A stretch of DNA of 64,000 nucleotides from Lewinellaceae bacterium (GCA_020636435.1 JACJXX010000002.1:1364001-1428000), one strand, 5' to 3'; shown: positions 42,129-51,798, counted from the first letter of the stretch. Notes: generated by a model not told the origin, from the letters alone. Numbers and translations: made by a program.

Positions 42129-42998
42129 ATGCTAAAAAAATCCACTATGTTCAGACATCTGATTTTATTTGCAATGGCACTCGGGCTGGTTTTTGCCTCC
42201 TGCCAGAACAGCGGCAAGAGCGGCGGCAAGGCCGAAGGCGAAGCAGCCGACAGCAGCGACATGGCCCAGTTTGCCAACGATGAAAAATTTAAGGACGCCC
42301 ACGAGACGCCCGCCGAGCTGAAGTTCGAAGGCATCGGCCAGATGATCGAATTCGACACGCCCGACGGGAAAAAAGGCAGCGCCTACGCCCTCATGGCGAA
42401 AGAACCGGCCAACAACTACCTCTTCGTCATCCACGAGTGGTGGGGCCTGAACGACCACATCAAGGCGGAAGCTGAGCGCCTGTACGGCTACCTGGGCAAC
42501 ACCAACGTCATGGCGCTGGACTTGTACGACGGCAAAGTAGCCACCGACCCGGACAAGGCGGGAGAGTTCATGCAGTCCATCAAGGAAGAACGGGCAAAAG
42601 CCATTATTCAGGGTGCCCTCAACAAGGCGGGCAAAGACGCCCGCATCGCTACTATCGGCTGGTGCTTCGGCGGCGGCTGGTCGTTGAAGTCTTCCATCAT
42701 GGCGGGCGATCAGGGCGTGGCCTGCGTGATGTACTACGGCATGCCGGTTCAGGACGCCAAAGCGCTGGCGCCACTAAAAGCGCCCATCCTTGGCATCTTC
42801 GCCAGGCAGGATGAGTGGATCACCCCGGAAGTAGCCCAAAAGTTTGAAAACCTGGCCAAAGCTACCGGCAAGGAGATTGAAACGCATATTTATGATGCGA
42901 ATCACGCCTTTGCCAACCCGAGCAGCCCGGCCTATAACGACGAAGCTGCCCAACAGGCCAATCAGGAAGCGTGGGGCTTTTTGAAGGAGCGTTTGTAG
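42129..42998 (+). CDS. Dienelactone hydrolase-family lipoprotein
   Basis: 289 residues of the alpha/beta-hydrolase DLH family. MLKKSTMFRHLILFAMALGL then VFASC is a lipoprotein signal. The catalytic Cys nucleophile is in TIGWCFGGGWSL, and the acid and His are in FARQDEWITPE and IYDANHAFANP. LFVIHEWWGLNDHIKAEAER is the typical oxyanion region. Probably a periplasmic or outer-membrane-anchored ester or lactone hydrolase; substrate unknown. An alternative ATG is at 42147. The leader before it is nearly free of G. Confidence 0.9.
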   Translation: MLKKSTMFRHLILFAMALGLVFASCQNSGKSGGKAEGEAADSSDMAQFANDEKFKDAHETPAELKFEGIGQMIEFDTPDGKKGSAYALMAKEPANNYLFVIHEWWGLNDHIKAEAERLYGYLGNTNVMALDLYDGKVATDPDKAGEFMQSIKEERAKAIIQGALNKAGKDARIATIGWCFGGGWSLKSSIMAGDQGVACVMYYGMPVQDAKALAPLKAPILGIFARQDEWITPEVAQKFENLAKATGKEIETHIYDANHAFANPSSPAYNDEAAQQANQEAWGFLKERL

Positions 42999-43464
42999 AG
43001 ACGGTTAGTTACTTGGTTATCGGCATTATTTTTATGGGACGCGGATAAACGCGGATGCAGCGGATTCTCGCGGATTGCGTAGCTGTTCAGGATGGCCAAC
43101 CAGGGGCGTTATCGGGATACGGTTGGGACAGGGGTTGTGAAAAAAGGCATCTCGATAATTTTCAATCCGAATTAAGTTTTACCGTCTGCCTAAAGTCCGA
43201 GCGCAATGGGACACGAGCGTAGCGACTGATGGAATAAATTGCACCCCGACAACACGGCCGACAATCAAACAAAATTTGGAACTGTTTTTTGAAATGTACC
43301 TTTTTGCACAACCCCGGTCCAGGGTGGCCGTCGGGCAGCTACGCAAAATGTCACAATAAGGATTTTTGATGGAACGCACTGGTGCTTGTCCGCCAGCCCT
43401 GAAATAGCCAGCGTTATTTCACAGGGCAAATCCTACTTGTCGCGTCATCCTGTCTCCGTGCAGA
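42999..43464. repeat. Intergenic region with dispersed repeats and hairpin
   Basis: 43031-43078 is one degenerate unit of the minisatellite family (GGGACGCGGATAAACGCGGA then TGCAGCGGATTCTCGCGGAT). 43194-43256 repeats the sequence at 7060-7137. 43397-43426 is a hairpin, CCCTGAAAT / ATTTCACAGGG, that may terminate the oligopeptidase gene. No gene is supported. Confidence 0.7.
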
Positions 43465-45591
43465 TCAATCCACCAACTCCCCCACCTGATCCACCATAAA
43501 CGCATAGATCATCGCCGTTTCCTTCTGCTGGGAGAAGCGGCCGGACTCCCCGCCATGGCCGGCGCCCATGTTGCACTTAAACAGCACCGGCTCCGTACCC
43601 GTATTGTTCTCGCGGATCTTCTGCACCCATTTAGCAGGATTGTGGTAGAGCACCTGCGTGTCGTTGAGGCCGCCGGTGGCCAGAATGGCGGGGAAATCCG
43701 CCGGTTTCACATTGTCGTAGGGCGACCAGCTGAGCATGTAGTCGTAAGCCTCCTTTTCATAGGGATTGCCCCACTCCTCGTATTCCAGAGTGGTCAGGGG
43801 CAGGTCCGGGTTGCGCATATCGGAGATGACGTCCATCCAGGGCACCCGGGCGATGATGCCTTTGAACAGGCCGGGGCGCATGTTGGCAACGGCGCCCATC
43901 AGCATGCCGCCGGCGCTGCCGCCCATAGCAAAGAGCCCTTCGGTGGAGGTATACTGCTTGTCCACCAGGTATTGCCCGCAATCGATAAAATCGGTGAACG
44001 TATTTTTCTTTTTCATCAGCTTGCCGTCTTCGTACCACTGCCGGCCCATCTCCTGCCCGCCCCGAATGTGGGCGATGGCGTAGACGAAGCCGCGGTCGAG
44101 CAGGCTGATGACGTTGCTGTTGAAATAGGGCATGGAACTGGCGCCGTAGGAGCCGTAGGCGTAGAGCAGGCAGGGGTTGCTGCCGTCCTTTTTGAACAGT
44201 TCTTTGCGGTAGACGATGGACATCGGCACCTGCGTACCGTCCTGAGCAGTGGCCCACAGGCGCTTAGTTTCGTACAGCGAACCGTCGAAGCCGCCGCCCA
44301 CTTTTTGCTGCTGGAGCAGCTTTTTCTCCTTATTAGAAAGGCTATACCCGAAGGTAGACCGGGGCGTGGTCAGCGACTGATAATTGTAACGAATACTGTC
44401 TGAGTTGAACTCATCATTGGGATCGTACATACCGGCGGTGTAAACCTCCTCGCCAAAGTCCACATAGTAACTTTCTCCACTTTGCCGGTCGATCACACGA
44501 ATCTTATCCAGCGCTTTTGCTCGTTCCTGCACGACCAGGTATTTCTCCCGCACGGTAAAGCCATTGATGTAAACGTCCGGGTTGTGGGGCACGACATCCT
44601 TCCAGTTGGCCAGGCCGGGCGACCCCACAGGCGCCGTTGAAACCTTAAAGTTCTGCGCCTGGTGGTTGTTGTAAATGTGAAACTCCTGGCCGGTGTACGA
44701 TTCCACCTGATACTCCAAGTTCTTTTGGCGGGGCTGCACCACCTTCAGTGCCCCTTCCGGCTGATCGGCACTCAGAAACCAGAATTCACTGGAGGTAGTG
44801 CTGCCGGAGCCGGCAAAAATATAGCGATCATCCCAGGAACGGGTGACAAAGGCGGAGAAGGTGCTGTCTGGTTCGCTATACACTTCCGCATCCTGCTCTT
44901 CAGCCCCCAGCCGGTGGCGCATCACCCGGTAGCTGCGCACCGTCTTGTCGTTGAGGCTGTAAAAAAAGTGCCGGCTGTCGTTGGCCCAGGCGCCGCCGTA
45001 GGAACAGTCGGGCACCTGATCGGGCAGCAGTTCGCCGGTTTCCAGGTCTTTGAAGTACAGCGTATTGCGGCGGTCGCCGGCGGTGTCCACCAAAAAGGCA
45101 ACCGTCTGGTTATCCGGGCTGACGAAATACTGGAACAAGCGGTAAATTTTGTAGCCTTTGGCCATTTCATTAACATCGAGCAACACCTCCTCCGGAGCGT
45201 CCATATTATCTTTTTTCCGGCAGTAGTAGGGGTATTCGTCACCCTCTTCGTAGCGGACGTAGTACCAATAGCCGTTGCGCCTGGTAGGCACCGATTCGTA
45301 CTTCTGCTCGATACGGGCCACCAGTTCTTCGTACAATTTGTCCTGTAAGGACTGGGTGTGTGCCAGCTGTTGCTCGCAGTAGGCATTCTCCGCTTCCAGG
45401 TGTTTGATCACTTCCGGGTCGGTGGGGTCGTTGAGCCAGTAGTACGGATCTTCGCGGGCAGCGCCGAACTCGTCGAAGGCATGGGCTTCCTTTTTGGCGA
45501 TGGGCGGCCCGGCGACAGAGGTATCGGTAGCGGCTTCCTGGCGGCAGCCCAAAAGGATCAGAAGAAAGAATAAGGGAAATAATCGGAGCAT
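43465..45591 (-). CDS. S9A prolyl oligopeptidase / oligopeptidase B-type lipoprotein
   Basis: 708 residues. MLRLFPLFFLLILLGCRQEA is a lipoprotein signal with lipobox LLGC. The propeller domain (about 30-440) begins DEFGAAREDPYYWLND. The hydrolase domain has catalytic Ser in FAMGGSAGGMLMGA, Asp in ATGGLNDTQVLYH and His in NMGAGHGGESGRF. This is the oligopeptidase B (PtrB) pattern; it would cleave short peptides in the periplasm. ATG 45591 is chosen because the longer frame (to 45720) has a basic non-signal N-terminus and overlaps the region upstream of xisH. Confidence 0.94.
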   Translation of the reverse strand: MLRLFPLFFLLILLGCRQEAATDTSVAGPPIAKKEAHAFDEFGAAREDPYYWLNDPTDPEVIKHLEAENAYCEQQLAHTQSLQDKLYEELVARIEQKYESVPTRRNGYWYYVRYEEGDEYPYYCRKKDNMDAPEEVLLDVNEMAKGYKIYRLFQYFVSPDNQTVAFLVDTAGDRRNTLYFKDLETGELLPDQVPDCSYGGAWANDSRHFFYSLNDKTVRSYRVMRHRLGAEEQDAEVYSEPDSTFSAFVTRSWDDRYIFAGSGSTTSSEFWFLSADQPEGALKVVQPRQKNLEYQVESYTGQEFHIYNNHQAQNFKVSTAPVGSPGLANWKDVVPHNPDVYINGFTVREKYLVVQERAKALDKIRVIDRQSGESYYVDFGEEVYTAGMYDPNDEFNSDSIRYNYQSLTTPRSTFGYSLSNKEKKLLQQQKVGGGFDGSLYETKRLWATAQDGTQVPMSIVYRKELFKKDGSNPCLLYAYGSYGASSMPYFNSNVISLLDRGFVYAIAHIRGGQEMGRQWYEDGKLMKKKNTFTDFIDCGQYLVDKQYTSTEGLFAMGGSAGGMLMGAVANMRPGLFKGIIARVPWMDVISDMRNPDLPLTTLEYEEWGNPYEKEAYDYMLSWSPYDNVKPADFPAILATGGLNDTQVLYHNPAKWVQKIRENNTGTEPVLFKCNMGAGHGGESGRFSQQKETAMIYAFMVDQVGELVD

Positions 45592-45757
45592 GGTTCTACG
45601 GTTTAGGAATAAACAGAGTTCGAAATTACGATAATCTTTGAGAACGCTTTCGCTAAATGGGGAGAGGTTCTTGCTTTTTTTTTTGAAGAATCTGCGAAAG
45701 AAAAGGATTAAAGCCATCATATTATTTGTTAAATTGTGGAAAAAGCAAATTAGTAAT

Positions 45758-46171
45758 ATGGCGCGTGATTTTTACCACAATCAAGTGAGAGAGGCATTAG
45801 AAACTGATGGATGGAAAATCACTCATGATCCTTATGAAATGACTGTAGATACAGTAGGATATGAGATCGACCTAGGTGCAGAGCCGCTCATCGCAGCAGA
45901 AAAAGGAGGAGAGAAAATTGCTGTCGAAATTAAGAGTTTTATCGGCCCTTCCACAATTACTGAATTTCACAGAGCAGTCGGCCAATTCAACGATTATTTT
46001 GTTGCAATGGAAACAGTAGAACCGGAAAGAGTTTTATACTTAGCTGTACCGGAAAATATCTATCGTAACTTTTTTCAAAAGCCGGTAATCCAAAGATCAA
46101 TAGCGCGCATCGGTGGAAAAATTATTGTATACGATCCTGCTCAACAAAAAATTGTATCATGGATAAAATAG
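45758..46171 (+). CDS. xisH: XisH-family protein
   Basis: 137 residues of the XisH family (fdxN-element excision controlling factor). MARDFYHNQVREALETDGWK, then the PD-(D/E)XK-like core with GYEIDLGAEPLIAAEKGGEK and IAVEIKSF (E-x-K), and FHRAVGQFNDYFVAMETVEP. The nuclease-like fold is known for the family; activity is unproven. ATG 45758 is the family start. Local base composition is more AT-rich than the neighbours, consistent with transfer; the family is best known from cyanobacteria. It overlaps xisI by 13 bp. Confidence 0.9.
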   Translation: MARDFYHNQVREALETDGWKITHDPYEMTVDTVGYEIDLGAEPLIAAEKGGEKIAVEIKSFIGPSTITEFHRAVGQFNDYFVAMETVEPERVLYLAVPENIYRNFFQKPVIQRSIARIGGKIIVYDPAQQKIVSWIK

Positions 46172-46500
46172 AAAGATATCAGGATATACTTATTGAGTAC
46201 CTAAAAACTTATGCACAACATTCTCGCCCGGCTAACCTGCCGGATGTAGAAACTAAAGTAGTAGCTGACCGGGAAAACAATAGCTTTCAATTGCTCCGTA
46301 TCGGCTGGCAGGGCAATCAATACATTTTTGCCATAGTATTCCACTTCGACATCAAAGACGGAAAAGTCTGGTTCCAGATCAACAACACAGAACGCGAAGT
46401 GGTGGATGAACTTATGAATATGGGCGTGAGCCGGGAGGATATCGTACTTGGCTTTCAGCCTCCTTATGCCCGGCCGCATACGGGGTTTGCAGTAGGGTAA
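46159..46500 (+). CDS. xisI: XisI-family protein
   Basis: 113 residues of the XisI family: MDKIERYQDILIEYLKTYAQ, ANLPDVETKVVADRENNSFQ, VFHFDIKDGKVWFQINNTER, and the tail VLGFQPPYARPHTGFAVG typical of the family. It always pairs with XisH; the 13-bp overlap indicates coupled translation. In Anabaena the pair influences excision of the fdxN element, but no such element is visible here, so its role is open. A toxin-antitoxin-like or regulatory role has no direct support. Confidence 0.9.
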   Translation: MDKIERYQDILIEYLKTYAQHSRPANLPDVETKVVADRENNSFQLLRIGWQGNQYIFAIVFHFDIKDGKVWFQINNTEREVVDELMNMGVSREDIVLGFQPPYARPHTGFAVG

Positions 46501-46587
46501 TGCTTGCAAAGAGGTAAAAGAAGGTTAAGAATAGTGTGGGGAAGCAACACCTTTTGTCTTCACTGTGCTCTGTGGGAAGGCGCCCCC

Positions 46588-49500
46588 TCAATCATCCAAC
46601 TCCTCCACCTCCCGCTCCGAGAAGGTATCCACCACTACATTGTGCCGCAGGAAATTGCACCAGGGGCAATTCGGCTCCCCGCAGCCAGTGTAGAAATCGT
46701 GGGCCATGATCTTGCCGTATACTTCTTTGACGAGCCCACGCACGACTTCCAAATCTTTGGGCGTATAGATCAGCTCCTTTTCCTGAAACTCCCCCCGGGT
46801 GTCCGGCTCCAGGTAGGAGATCACGCCGCTTTTGACGGTGCGGGAATTACCGGGCTGGCTCTCGTAGAGGATTTTGTAAAACACCAGCTGCCGCCAGTAG
46901 CTGCCGCCCTCGGGGTTGGCTGGAGTGGGGCGCCTCATCTTGGCGTCGCTCTGGCTGCCGGTTTTATAGTCGACCACCCGCGCTTCGGCCAGGCCGTCCA
47001 GGATGAGGCGGTCGATGCTGCCGGTGATGGGCACGCCCTCCATTTCTACATTGCGGGGCTTGTGCTCCAGTTGTACGTTCTTTTCCCAGTCGTGGATGTG
47101 GATTTTGTAGTATTCCGAGAGGTTGCGGCGGCCCATCTCCAGGCGGCGGAGGTATTCCTTGCGGGAGAAGAAGCCCTGCCGGCGCTCCATTTCCTGGTCG
47201 AATAGTTTGATGAACTGCGCCTCGCTGGCAAAGGACTTGTCCTTCGATGCCTTCATCCGCTCGAACAGGCGCTGCAGGGCGTTGTGCATGGCGGTGCCGT
47301 AGTGGGCCGCCTCCCGCATCAGCGTGGGGGCTTTCAGCACATTTTCGTAATAAAAACCCAGCGGGCACATCAGGTAGCGGTTCATAGCCGATACGCTGAG
47401 CTGGAAGCCTTCCAGCAGGCCGCTGACGGCTTCGTCATCCAAAGGCTCCACCTGCGGCGATTCCTGCTCCAGCAGGCGCAGGGTTTCCGCTTCCAGCAGA
47501 TCGGCGGCGGGCAGGGCGCGTTGCTGCACCTCCAGCCCGCTGCTCTTCAGGATTTCGTCGATAAAAATGGCGCGCTGCTGGGGCTTGCCTTTATCGTCCT
47601 CCTCGCTGTAGGAAATGTGGAGGCGTTCCTTGGCGCGGGTCATGGCCACGTAGAAGAGGCGGCGGCGGGCCTCCAGGGCATCTTCCTCCCCGGAGAAGGT
47701 CAGGGTGTCGGGCAGGGCAAACTGGAAGGCGCTGGCGCGGGTGCGCGGCTCCCAGTGCTGCCCGCAGTCGATCAGGTAAACATAACGGAACTCCAGCCCC
47801 TTGGCGCTGTGGGCGGTGAGCAGGTTGACGCCCACTTCTACCTGCAGCGAACTGCTGGCCTCCAGGGCGATGCGGTTGGCGTCCATGTTGCGGAACAGGT
47901 CGAGCAGCCGGCCGACGGTGAGGCGGGGGCTGCGGGCAGCCTCGGCCTTGACGAAATCCACGAAGGCCTTCAGGGCCTGCAGCAGCAAGGTTTTCCGCTC
48001 GTGCTCCAGCACGTATCTCAACAGGCCGCTGCGGTTGATGAGGCGTTCTACAAATGCCGGGGCGCTCAGGCTGCTGTACTCCCGCAGGATGTGGTTGTGG
48101 AAATCGGTAAAGCGGCCCAGGGCGGCCTTATCTTTCAGGCTTATCTTTTCCAGGGTTGGCTCGTCGGCCAGCAGCTCCCGCCAGGGCGGGCGCTGGCTCC
48201 AGTCGAAGCGGGCCTGGTGGAGGCTCAGGCGGGCGAGGTCGTCGGGATGAAGCTGGAAAAACGCAAAGTGCAGGATTTGAAAGAGCAGGTACTCGCCGTT
48301 GTTGGGCTGCTGAAATTCGGCGGCAAAGTACTCCAGCATTTGCCGCAGGTTGCGGATCAGCGGCAGGTCCAGCGCGTTGATCTTGCGACGGGTATTGTAG
48401 GGGATGCCCGACTTTTCCAGCAGCTCCACCAGGCGCTCCGCCTGCCGGTGCTTGGCATAAATGACGGCGACTTCATGGAGGGGAACTCCCTCCTCCTGAA
48501 AGCGCTGCAACTGCCGGACGATGTCGGCCTCCTCGTGCAGGCGGTTGGGGTAGGCCACTACCTGTGGGCGAAGGGGGGCGCCGGCGAGGCTCCCGTTCCG
48601 GGCAACCAGCAGCTTTTCGATGCCCAGGCCCTGGAGTTTGTTGACGATGCGCAGCTCATTGTGGCGGATCACCTCGCGGGAAGCATCCAGAATGTGCTGG
48701 GTAGAACGGTAGTTGTCCTGCAGCAATACCAGTTTGATGTCTTTCTGGAACCGGTAGTAAAAATCCGTCAGGTTCTTCAGGCGGGCGCCCTGGAATTCGT
48801 AGATCGACTGGTCGTCGTCGCCCACAATGAAGATGTTGGGCTGCTCCCAGTAACCGATCAATTGGTGGATGATCTCGTTCTGGGCGCTGTTGGTGTCCTG
48901 GTATTCATCGACCAGGAAGTAGAGGTACTGCTCCTGGTAGGAGCGCAGCAGGTTCTCGTTCTCTTCGAAGGCGCGCAGCACCCACAGGATCATGTCGTCG
49001 TAGTCGTAGCGGCGGGCCTGGCGCATGGCCTGCTGATAACGCGGGAAGAGGGCGGCCGCAGAGCGCAGCAGCTCCATGCGGTTTCGAGCCTCTTCGATTT
49101 TCGATTCTTTCAGGCTGCCCTTGCGGATTTTGCCCCGGTTGACTTTATAAATGAATTCCTCGCGCTGGGGCAGGCTTTCCAGATATTCGCCGATCTTCCC
49201 GTCGATGAGTTCCACTGTCCAGTCCTCCGCCTTCATGCGCTGGAAGAGGCCCCGCAGGTGGCCTTCGTAGAAGTAGGGGTCGGGGCGGCCGCGGCGCAGC
49301 GGGTGGTGGACGTCGAGCTCGTCCAGCAGCCCGCGGATAAGTTCTACCTGCTCCAGCTCGCTGACCGGCTCCATATCCTGGCGGCCGAAGAGTTCGAGGT
49401 TGTCCTGTATGATGCTGTTGCAAAAAGAGTGGAAGGTGTAGATGTGCACCCGGTGCGCCTCCGGGCCGATAAATTCGAGCAGGCGCTGCCGCATGGCGTT

Positions 49501-49737
49501 GACGCCGGCGTCGGTGAAGGTGAGGCAGAGGATGTTCTGCGCCTGGGCGTCCGTCTCGGTCAGGATGCGGCCGATGCGGGCCGAAAGGATGTGGGTTTTG
49601 CCGGTGCCGGGGCCGGCCAGGGCCAGCACCGGCCCTTCGATGTGCTCTACCGCTTCGCGCTGCTGCGGGTTGAGCTGGGCGAGGGCATCCAGGAAGGCTT
49701 CGTTGTATTGTTGTCGGCTGGGCGGTGCCTCGGGCAT
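46588..49737 (-). CDS. UvrD-type helicase with Fe-S PD-(D/E)XK nuclease domain
   Basis: 1049 residues. The N-terminal SF1A helicase has the Q-motif LNPQQREAVEHIEGPVLALA, Walker A GPGTGKTHIL, motif Ia YTFHSFCNSI, motif II FLVDEYQDTNSAQNEIIHQL, motif III IVGDDDQSIYEFQGA and motifs V-VI (TAHSAKGLEFRYVYLIDCG, LFYVAMTRAKERLHIS). The C-terminal nuclease (about 780-1049) has SVSAMNRYLMCPLGFYYENV, GSIDRLIL, ARVVDYKTGS and CGEPNCPWC. The four cysteines fit the AddB-type 4Fe-4S clasp. A one-polypeptide helicase-nuclease for repair or DNA end processing; no addA/addB partner is adjacent. Confidence 0.93.
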   Translation of the reverse strand: MPEAPPSRQQYNEAFLDALAQLNPQQREAVEHIEGPVLALAGPGTGKTHILSARIGRILTETDAQAQNILCLTFTDAGVNAMRQRLLEFIGPEAHRVHIYTFHSFCNSIIQDNLELFGRQDMEPVSELEQVELIRGLLDELDVHHPLRRGRPDPYFYEGHLRGLFQRMKAEDWTVELIDGKIGEYLESLPQREEFIYKVNRGKIRKGSLKESKIEEARNRMELLRSAAALFPRYQQAMRQARRYDYDDMILWVLRAFEENENLLRSYQEQYLYFLVDEYQDTNSAQNEIIHQLIGYWEQPNIFIVGDDDQSIYEFQGARLKNLTDFYYRFQKDIKLVLLQDNYRSTQHILDASREVIRHNELRIVNKLQGLGIEKLLVARNGSLAGAPLRPQVVAYPNRLHEEADIVRQLQRFQEEGVPLHEVAVIYAKHRQAERLVELLEKSGIPYNTRRKINALDLPLIRNLRQMLEYFAAEFQQPNNGEYLLFQILHFAFFQLHPDDLARLSLHQARFDWSQRPPWRELLADEPTLEKISLKDKAALGRFTDFHNHILREYSSLSAPAFVERLINRSGLLRYVLEHERKTLLLQALKAFVDFVKAEAARSPRLTVGRLLDLFRNMDANRIALEASSSLQVEVGVNLLTAHSAKGLEFRYVYLIDCGQHWEPRTRASAFQFALPDTLTFSGEEDALEARRRLFYVAMTRAKERLHISYSEEDDKGKPQQRAIFIDEILKSSGLEVQQRALPAADLLEAETLRLLEQESPQVEPLDDEAVSGLLEGFQLSVSAMNRYLMCPLGFYYENVLKAPTLMREAAHYGTAMHNALQRLFERMKASKDKSFASEAQFIKLFDQEMERRQGFFSRKEYLRRLEMGRRNLSEYYKIHIHDWEKNVQLEHKPRNVEMEGVPITGSIDRLILDGLAEARVVDYKTGSQSDAKMRRPTPANPEGGSYWRQLVFYKILYESQPGNSRTVKSGVISYLEPDTRGEFQEKELIYTPKDLEVVRGLVKEVYGKIMAHDFYTGCGEPNCPWCNFLRHNVVVDTFSEREVEELDD

Positions 49738-49864
49738 GGCCTTGTGGTTTTCTGGGGGGAAGATACGAATTCTTTGTGTTTGTTGGTAAAAGGGCAGTGT
49801 GGGAGTAATTAATCAAAAAACAAATCATCGCCAGTTAAACGATTTGGTTTTCATTTCTTAGTTT

Positions 49865-50030
49865 AGGGCACGACGAACAAATAAACTGTCCATTCTGGCT
49901 TGTCCTTTTTGCGCCATGCTGCGTTGCTCATCACTCAGGTAGCTTTGGCTATCCTCATTCTTCGCGCCTTGCCTGGCACAAAAATTACTGCCCCATAATT
50001 GAACACTTTATTCTTTCCTCGTGCCTTAGT
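49865..50030. repeat. Long-hairpin repeat, copy 3 (inverted)
   Basis: Nearly identical, in reverse orientation, to 1-130, and complete. Terminal inverted repeats of about 33 bp: AGGGCACGACGAACAAATAA at the left mirrors the sequence ending TTATTCTTTCCTCGTGCCTT at the right. It lies between the helicase and the second DUF1703 gene. Confidence 0.85.
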
Positions 50031-50068
50031 GGAAAAAAGCAAGACTTCGCTGTATTGGTTTCGGCTAC

Positions 50069-50222
50069 CATTCTAAGGTTGGACAGCCAATGAGCGCCTC
50101 GTACATCGTACACAACTTGGGCCAGCGTTGAGTCCGTACATCCTGCCTGTTCGGCCGTGGCCTCACGAGCAGGCAGGCGTACACTGCCTGGCAATTTCTG
50201 TCCAGCGTTAGATGGGGAGCCT
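50069..50222. repeat. MITE-like element with 24-bp inverted ends
   Basis: Left end GGCTACCATTCTAAGGTTGG-ACAG; right end, read inward, GGCTCCCCATCTAACGCTGG-ACAG. The 154-bp element has no ORF of note. Related ends occur at 55146 and 29757. It ends 47 bp before the DUF1703 start, so it may supply promoter context (TATCTTTA at 50249). Confidence 0.65.
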
Positions 50223-50268
50223 TGGTTTCAGCTTGGGTTTTGATCAAGAAGGCCGTATCTTTATCCTT

Positions 50269-51798
50269 ATGAAAAAACTGCCCATCGGCATACAGGATTT
50301 CCAGGAACTCCGCGAAGGAGATTATTTATATGTAGACAAGACCGAGCACATTCACCGGCTGGTAGAAACCGGAAAGTACTACTTTTTGTCCCGCCCCCGC
50401 CGCTTTGGCAAATCTTTGCTCGTCAGCACCCTGCGGGAGTTGTTCCTTGGCAACCAGGAATTGTTTAAAGGCTTGTGGATAGAGGATCGGCATGACTGGC
50501 AGCCCGGCCCGGTAATCCATATTGCTTTTAATACTCTGGGATATAAAGATACTGGGTTAAATGAAGCTATTCGCCTTTGCCTGGAGGAGATTGCCGAAGG
50601 ATATGGAATAGAATTGTCTAAACCAGGTATTGCTTTATCTTTCCGGGAACTCATTCACGCTTTAGCGAAAAAGGGCAAAGTAGCGCTGCTCATCGACGAA
50701 TACGACAAACCGATCATCGACTATCTCGATGATCTGCCCAAGGCCCAAGAGAACCGGGAGATTCTCAAAAACTTTTATTCGATCATCAAGGAAGCGGACC
50801 GGTACCTTCGCTTTGTGTTTGTCACCGGGGTGTCTAAGTTTAGCAAGGTGTCTATTTTTTCTGACCTGAACAACCTGCGGGATATTTCCATCAGCCGCCA
50901 GTTTAATGTGCTTACCGGATATACTCAGGCTGAATTGGAGGCCTATTTTAAAGAAAGCATCGATCAGATGGCTAAGGAGCACGGCGAAGCCCGGGAAACT
51001 TTGCTGGAGCGGATTCGCGAATGGTATAACGGCTACAACTGGACGGGGCCTGAACGTTTGTACAACCCATTTTCCATCCTCAACCTGATGGAAGAAGGCC
51101 AGTTTCAAAATTTCTGGTTCGCCACCGGCACCCCTACCTTCCTGACCAAAGTGCTGCGCGCCGGCTGGCATTATCAGATGGAAAAGCTGAATGTCGGTTC
51201 CGTATTGATGGACTCCCTGCAGATCGAAAACCCCGATTACCGCGCCCTGCTGTTTCAGACCGGATACCTGACCATCCTCGATCAGCCCGTCTATAACGTT
51301 TACACCCTGGGGTATCCGAATCGGGAAGTGAAGGACTCCCTACTTCAGCACCTGGCCGGAGCTTTCATCTACGGCAGTGAAGGCGATGCCGCCCCGGCCG
51401 TACTGCAACTGAAAGAAGCTTTAGAAAACAATGACCTGCCCTTCTTCTTTAAATGCCTGGATAGCCTCTATTCCAGCATCCCGGAACGAATCTTCCGGGA
51501 AAAAACGGAGGCGGCTTATCATTCCGTATTATATACTACGCTGAGCCTGCTGGGCTTCCACATCCGCTGCGAAGTGGCAACAGGCGAGGGCTATGCCGAC
51601 GCAGTTATCGAGACGGCTACTCACATCTACGTTATGGAATTCAAGATAGGGCATTCGCCGCAGGAAGCCCTGGAACTGGTGCGCCGGCGGCGCTATTCGG
51701 CATCCTTTCAAGCCGACCCCAGGGAGGTGCTGGCCGTAGGCGTTAGCTTCAGCACTGAGTTTAAGGGAGTGGCGGAGTGGGAGGCGGAGGCGTTTTAA
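50269..51798 (+). CDS. AAA-ATPase-like/DUF1703 protein with PD-(D/E)XK domain, copy B
   Basis: 509 residues, same layout as copy A at 18453. MKKLPIGIQDFQELREGDYL, Walker A-like RPRRFGKSL, Walker B VALLIDEYDKPIIDYLDD, VFVTGVSKFSKVSIFSDLNN, and a nuclease signature YADAVIETATHIYVMEFKIG. The two copies share most motifs but are clearly diverged, so this is not a recent duplication. ATG 50269 is chosen by alignment with copy A. Flanked upstream by two repeat elements. Confidence 0.88.
   Translation: MKKLPIGIQDFQELREGDYLYVDKTEHIHRLVETGKYYFLSRPRRFGKSLLVSTLRELFLGNQELFKGLWIEDRHDWQPGPVIHIAFNTLGYKDTGLNEAIRLCLEEIAEGYGIELSKPGIALSFRELIHALAKKGKVALLIDEYDKPIIDYLDDLPKAQENREILKNFYSIIKEADRYLRFVFVTGVSKFSKVSIFSDLNNLRDISISRQFNVLTGYTQAELEAYFKESIDQMAKEHGEARETLLERIREWYNGYNWTGPERLYNPFSILNLMEEGQFQNFWFATGTPTFLTKVLRAGWHYQMEKLNVGSVLMDSLQIENPDYRALLFQTGYLTILDQPVYNVYTLGYPNREVKDSLLQHLAGAFIYGSEGDAAPAVLQLKEALENNDLPFFFKCLDSLYSSIPERIFREKTEAAYHSVLYTTLSLLGFHIRCEVATGEGYADAVIETATHIYVMEFKIGHSPQEALELVRRRRYSASFQADPREVLAVGVSFSTEFKGVAEWEAEAF

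Noticed and set aside
43465..45720. Longer N-terminus of the oligopeptidase
   Set aside because: It would hide the lipoprotein signal that starts at 45591.
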